38,051 nt of DNA, taken from an uncultured Bacteroidales bacterium. GTDB lineage: Bacteria; Bacteroidota; Bacteroidia; Bacteroidales; P3. The notes beneath the pieces were generated by a model, which searched no databases, was not told where the DNA came from, and saw nothing but the letters and a program-made list of their open reading frames with translations. Both the position numbers and the translations under genes were made by a program. How positions within the stretch are numbered: the first letter of the stretch is position 1; every line of letters begins with the position of its first letter. The stretch is from NCBI GenBank assembly GCA_905235855.1, contig CAJONE010000018.1, positions 1 to 38,051 on the forward strand, written 5' to 3'. Of this stretch, positions 34,428-38,051 are shown piece by piece.

Positions 34428-35462
34428 ATGGCAGCAAGCAACAAACCCAAATTGGAATTCTATAGATTCCAATTAAATCACAAAACAACAGAACACAAAT
34501 CTTTTAGGGATTTTGCCGTAGACAATCTTGCCATAAGTGCAACTTCATCGAATAAAGATATTTTCAAAATAATATTCGAATATTTTATGAATGCACCGGA
34601 GAAAGATTTTGCGAAAAATGAGCAATTAAAAAAGGTTTTTACTTGGATTGATGACCCTTCTATAAATATTCATTACGACAAAAAGCCATCCATTAATTCT
34701 TCGTCTTATACGATAGCCGGCGTTATTAATGGAGGACGATACAGTGATGATTCCATACTATCTGATGTTACAAATAAAAAACAAAGCAGAAAACTAAAGC
34801 GAGATAACTCTGTTCTCAAATACTATTATATTTTTCTCTACATCCCAGTTGACTATAGTGAAGGTTTTATGATGATTCATTCAAACAATTCCGAAGATAC
34901 AATTACCAATCTAATGCGCACATATATTGCGAAACTATTCAAAAGAGGAGACTACAGAAAACCAATTTTTGAAAAGTTTTGTCCCAAATCATTTCAGGAT
35001 GAATTTCGAAAAGGTGCCACTATTTCTAATTTTAACTTTAAGACCACGATAGTAAATGATATACCGGGAGATGATCCGTTTCTATTTCAACTTGATGGGT
35101 ACGACGTAAGCATTACTATTACGCCAAAAAACAAAAAGATGGATTTTGGTGATTGTGGAAAGACTCTTATGACTTTCTTTTCAAAAGGGGCGTTTCGCGG
35201 ACATAAAGAGACTAACGAATTAAATAAGTTCGACAAAATTAAAGTAAGTACAAAGAATGAGAAAACGAAATCCTCTAATACGTTTGAATGGAACTCTAGA
35301 GACAAGGAGTTCACTCCTGTTGTATATCTTGCCAACAGAGTTAAGATGATTGATAACAATACTCCGGATTTTGTTGATTTAAAAAGGTATTGCATAGAAT
35401 TATTTAATGACCAGATTCTTCCTGAAATTAGACCCGATTTGAATATTGGTTATGTTGATTAA
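34428..35462 (+). CDS. Unrecognised soluble protein, first gene of an AT-rich three-gene set
   Basis: The 344-residue protein has no signal peptide and no membrane segment. It is rich in Lys, Asn, Asp and Phe, with alternating strands and helices: an opening LEFYRFQLN strand, helices about residues 35-70, a hydrophobic YYYIFLYIPVDY strand pair (about 120-135), then GYDVSITITPKNKK about 225-240 and a C-terminal helix about 310-335. I recognise no family. It is 20 bases downstream of the S subunit gene and overlaps the membrane-protein gene that follows by 11 bases (or 17 with a TTG start). Base composition is very AT-rich compared with the housekeeping genes, pointing to transfer. Position in a restriction locus suggests a defence role, which is inference only. 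Confidence 0.7.
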   Translation: MAASNKPKLEFYRFQLNHKTTEHKSFRDFAVDNLAISATSSNKDIFKIIFEYFMNAPEKDFAKNEQLKKVFTWIDDPSINIHYDKKPSINSSSYTIAGVINGGRYSDDSILSDVTNKKQSRKLKRDNSVLKYYYIFLYIPVDYSEGFMMIHSNNSEDTITNLMRTYIAKLFKRGDYRKPIFEKFCPKSFQDEFRKGATISNFNFKTTIVNDIPGDDPFLFQLDGYDVSITITPKNKKMDFGDCGKTLMTFFSKGAFRGHKETNELNKFDKIKVSTKNEKTKSSNTFEWNSRDKEFTPVVYLANRVKMIDNNTPDFVDLKRYCIELFNDQILPEIRPDLNIGYVD

Positions 35463-36048
35463 ATATTTGAAAATAATACGAGATAAGTCTCATAAATATG
35501 ATCGAACAGACATAAATGGACATAAAGTAAAGTCTTCCAAGATTTTTCTTCGTCAAGTTCTGTTTGTACTAATTACAGTTGTATTATTATTAACTTCATT
35601 GGATGGCTTTTCTGAAAGATTGTTAGAATATTGTGTGTCTGCATTATCCATCTTGACTGGCCTTTTTATTACAGTCCTGGTATTTGTGTCCGAGAAAATC
35701 CCAAACAAAGAAACCAATAACGTTAATACTTCTGCAAAAGAACGCGCTATAAAAATACAGATGTATAATTATTACAAACAGTTTAGTTTTATGATTGGAA
35801 GAACGACTGTTCTATCAGTATTCTGTTTAATTATAATCTTCTTTCTCATACAAATCGGAACATCATATAATCCATTTGAATACATTGTAGCTCATCAAAT
35901 AAACATTGAATCCGTTTTTTTGTTTTTAAAAATAACTATAAACTTGGTGTTGCGTTTTCTATTCATTTATTGGATGATTAGAATTTTTTACAACACACTT
36001 TTTGCCGTTTCAAGTTTGACCAATATCATCAATCTAAAAAAAGAATAA
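35452..36048 (+). CDS. Four-helix membrane protein of unknown function
   Basis: The start is placed at ATG 35452 (MLIKYLKII), inside the end of the preceding gene; a TTG at 35446 would add two residues. The 198-residue protein has a basic N-terminal tail (residues 1-35) and four hydrophobic segments at about 36-52, 60-81, 115-136 and 153-176, with a polar, Asn/Lys-rich stretch (82-112) between the second and third. No known motif is seen. The overlap with the upstream soluble protein gene and the one-base spacing to the downstream gene imply coupled expression. Small multi-helix membrane proteins paired with soluble sensors are common effectors in abortive infection; this is an analogy, not an identification. 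Confidence 0.75.
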   Translation: MLIKYLKIIRDKSHKYDRTDINGHKVKSSKIFLRQVLFVLITVVLLLTSLDGFSERLLEYCVSALSILTGLFITVLVFVSEKIPNKETNNVNTSAKERAIKIQMYNYYKQFSFMIGRTTVLSVFCLIIIFFLIQIGTSYNPFEYIVAHQINIESVFLFLKITINLVLRFLFIYWMIRIFYNTLFAVSSLTNIINLKKE

Positions 36049-36049
36049 T

Positions 36050-37072
36050 ATGATAGATATAACAGATGCATATATAAGTGATGTTGTTTGTCATAGATTT
36101 TGCCTTGATAATTCTCAAGATATTTTGTCAAGGCAAAAAACGACCACTGACAATTCGGACAACGACATATTGAAAAATATTTTGTTGGAGGCATTTATTT
36201 CGGTCAATGTAATTTATGAATTTGTTCATGATATAGACATTGATTTAAATGTTCTTAGAAAGATTGTGAAAGAATATCAGAATGAAGAGGACTTATTGCA
36301 CACATCGAAAGATATATATCAACACCTCAAAGCCATAGCCACACATCCCAAAATCAAAGATGGAGATTTGGTCTTTGCAAAATTTGAAGATATTCAAATT
36401 GATAATTCTTATTACGAGGCTCTCGGTATATATAAGATTGAGCAGAAAGAATCCTTTTTAAGAGTTGATATTGACAAAGAAAATACTTCGTCAATAAGTA
36501 TTATTTCAGGAATACTTTCGAAAAACATTGACAAAGCTTGTCTCATTGTTTTTTCAAAAGGAGAACCATTTGTACTTGTTATTGACAAAAATAATAAGGA
36601 TGTTCAATACTGGATCGACGACTTCCTGCATGTGCGGCAGCGCAAGGACGAGTATGCAAACACGGAGAATGTCATGGCTATGGCCAAGCAGTTCATCACC
36701 AAAGAACTACCTAAGGAATTCGAGGTGCCCAAGGCTGACCAGATAGACCTGCTGAACCGCTCGCTGCAGTTCTTCAAGGAGAAAGACTCTTTCGATATGG
36801 AAGAATTTGCCAACGAGGTGATTGAGCAGCCAGAGGTGATAGAAAGTTTCAAAAGCTACAAGAAGAGCTACGAGGAAGAGCACGCGACGGAAATCGACGA
36901 CAGTTTCACCATCTCGCAGCACGCCTTCAAAAAGCAGCAACGCAGCTACAAGCGTATTATTCGCCTAGACAAGAAAATCCAAATCATCATCGATGGTAAC
37001 CGCGACCACATCGAACAAGGCGAGGACGACCGTGGCAAATACTACAAGGTATACTACAGTACCGAAGAATAG
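36050..37072 (+). CDS. NA37/NdpA-type nucleoid-associated protein, possibly chimeric
   Basis: The 340-residue protein fits the 37-kDa nucleoid-associated family (YejK/NdpA). It has a helical start, IKDGDLVFAKFEDI and YEALGIYKIEQKESFLRVDI (in pieces) in the middle, LVIDKNNKDVQYWIDDFLHV about residues 172-191, and a C-terminal region with EVPKADQIDLLNRSLQFFKEKDSFDMEEF (in pieces) and an ending rich in Arg and Lys. Family members bind DNA or the nucleoid. The first ~185 codons are AT-rich and resemble the two genes before it; the remaining ~155 codons have normal host composition (hand counts 33/120 GC at 36481-36600 versus 93/180 at 36601-36780). A recombination joint near codon 185 is likely. 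It begins one base after the membrane-protein stop. Confidence 0.85.
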   Translation: MIDITDAYISDVVCHRFCLDNSQDILSRQKTTTDNSDNDILKNILLEAFISVNVIYEFVHDIDIDLNVLRKIVKEYQNEEDLLHTSKDIYQHLKAIATHPKIKDGDLVFAKFEDIQIDNSYYEALGIYKIEQKESFLRVDIDKENTSSISIISGILSKNIDKACLIVFSKGEPFVLVIDKNNKDVQYWIDDFLHVRQRKDEYANTENVMAMAKQFITKELPKEFEVPKADQIDLLNRSLQFFKEKDSFDMEEFANEVIEQPEVIESFKSYKKSYEEEHATEIDDSFTISQHAFKKQQRSYKRIIRLDKKIQIIIDGNRDHIEQGEDDRGKYYKVYYSTEE

Positions 37073-37382
37073 TACAATAGTTCAAATCCAGCCCCTAACT
37101 TCTTTATAGACTTATAGAGCAAGGCTTTATTTAACAGATGAACAAACATGTGCATTATAAAAAAAACGTCGATTGAACCCAAATTCTTATGATAAAAAAA
37201 ACATCCATAAAAGAAGTTGCCACTTACGATGCTTCGGGAGTTGGTATTGAGAACCTATAAAAATAAATATTTTTCATGGAGCAAACTGTAGTTGAGCCTA
37301 CATGCTATATAAGTGATACCTTCCGCAACAAGGTTTGCCCTTGTCGGTCAAGGAGCGGTAACGTATGTAGTGTATCGCGAGA
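37073..37382. other. Intergenic region between the NA37-like and ATP-grasp-like genes
   Basis: This 310-base spacer lies between the convergent ends of the two genes. I find no coding pattern and no strong terminator with a T-run. Two similar AT-rich stretches (around 37153-37175 and 37188-37210, each with a run of eight A followed by C) may be a weak repeat. A small CCTTG/CAAGG hairpin sits at 37339-37353. Confidence 0.5.
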
Positions 37383-38051
37383 CTAACTCTCTGGTTCGGG
37401 ATGGAAGGTTTTTTCGTTTGTATGTGTTCTTAAAGCCACCGCCACGTGTCCCATCGTGTGGCGGAAGTTGATTTCGACCATCGGGTTTATGGCGTAGCCG
37501 TCGGTTGTGCGATACACGAACATGTCGATGCCCAACGGCCCGCTATAGATTGGGGCAATCGCCGATTGTAGCCAGCTTTCGATATGCGATTTGCTGGAGA
37601 GAACCGTGGCCGTGGGCACAAATTGCGACAGCTGCCGCAGTATTTCGCCGTCGCCGAGCAGGCGGTTCTCGCGGTAAACGCCGTTCTGTGTCGCGAACAG
37701 CGAGAAACCCAGAAATGTCACATTGCCTTTGTCCCGTTCGATGCCGACAGGGGTGGGGTGGTTGCCAACAACATACTCTATGGCGAAATCCTGCACTACC
37801 TGCAATCGCGGCTCCACCATCAGCGAGCCTTGCGTGGCAATGGTCTTCTCTGCCCAGCTGCGGTCGAGAGGCGAGAGCCGTCCGTCGATCCATCGCAGAC
37901 CCCTGCCCGAGCCCGACCACGGGGCTTTGGCCACCGCACGACCCGCCTTGGCCACCGCGTCGGCCACTTCGTCGACCGAGCGGCACTCGACCGAGCGGCA
38001 TGTGAAGCCGCAGGCCTTTGCCGCCATTATGGCTGTGCGGCGGTGAGACAA
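37383..38051 (-). CDS. ATP-grasp-like protein, C-terminal part (5' end outside window)
   Basis: The open frame runs off the right edge, so only the last ~220 residues are seen and the start codon is not in the window. AVAKAPWSGSGRGLRW (near residue 40 of the visible part) fits the ATP-grasp lysine and glycine-rich loop. The later GPLGIDMFVY and NPMVEINFRHTMG fit the metal-binding Asp/Glu-x-Asn region at the end of the fold. Such enzymes join a carboxylate to an amine or thiol using ATP. I do not recognise the subfamily. Base composition is like the housekeeping genes on the left, so the accessory block appears to end before this gene. Confidence 0.75.
   Translation of the reverse strand: MSHRRTAIMAAKACGFTCRSVECRSVDEVADAVAKAGRAVAKAPWSGSGRGLRWIDGRLSPLDRSWAEKTIATQGSLMVEPRLQVVQDFAIEYVVGNHPTPVGIERDKGNVTFLGFSLFATQNGVYRENRLLGDGEILRQLSQFVPTATVLSSKSHIESWLQSAIAPIYSGPLGIDMFVYRTTDGYAINPMVEINFRHTMGHVAVALRTHTNEKTFHPEPES

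Noticed and set aside
37339-37353. CCTTG/CAAGG hairpin as a terminator between the last two genes
   Set aside because: The stem is only five bases and no T-run follows on either strand.
28509-37382. Possible CRISPR array, integrase or insertion sequence in the accessory block
   Set aside because: No regular repeat-spacer pattern, no transposase or recombinase reading frame and no clear terminal inverted or target-site repeats were seen.

Overview
The window looks like a chromosomal segment from a member of the Bacteroidota, most likely order Bacteroidales. The evidence is a type IX secretion (Por) tail on a secreted protein, a GldB-like lipoprotein, a DUF349-repeat protein, a SUI1/eIF1-like protein, a DUF6266-like pair, and promoters of the Bacteroidota type (a TTG box about 19 bases upstream of TAnnTTTG). 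I could not place it at family level. I found no tRNA, rRNA, CRISPR array, transposase or integrase.

Left part (1-28.5 kb) is housekeeping sequence of fairly even composition. It starts with two secreted proteins, the second with a T9SS sorting tail. These converge on a minus-strand operon of a TetR regulator, TolC-type outer-membrane factor, lipoprotein adaptor, RND pump and a small PII-like protein. Next come a hexapeptide acetyltransferase, YajC and TerC on the minus strand and a two-gene chromate transporter on the plus strand. A plus-strand run follows: DUF349 protein, GldB-like lipoprotein, LTA-synthase-like membrane enzyme, diacylglycerol kinase-like enzyme, NlpC/P60 lipoprotein, SUI1 protein, SufB (without SufC or SufD) and a DUF819 transporter. 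AnmK and a DUF454 membrane protein lie on the minus strand. The part closes with RidA and a bcd-etfB-etfA set (acyl-CoA dehydrogenase plus its electron-transfer flavoprotein), which ends at a strong terminator.

Accessory part (about 28.5-36.6 kb) begins with a gene-poor spacer holding a long perfect hairpin and a phased CTATAG repeat array. A DUF6266-like gene split into two overlapping frames follows. Then comes an unusual restriction-modification locus: a nuclease-methylase fusion, a DUF1016/PD-(D/E)XK protein carrying three in-frame 19-base palindromes, and a specificity subunit with two look-alike target-recognition halves. It ends with a tightly packed, AT-rich three-gene set: an unrecognised soluble protein, a four-helix membrane protein and a NA37/NdpA-type nucleoid-associated protein. 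This three-gene set is the best candidate here for an undescribed, possibly anti-phage, system.

Within the NA37-like gene the base composition changes sharply near 36,600: 28% GC by hand count in the 120 bases before, 52% in the 180 bases after. This suggests the foreign block was joined to a resident NA37 gene by recombination. The window ends inside a minus-strand ATP-grasp-like gene of ordinary composition.
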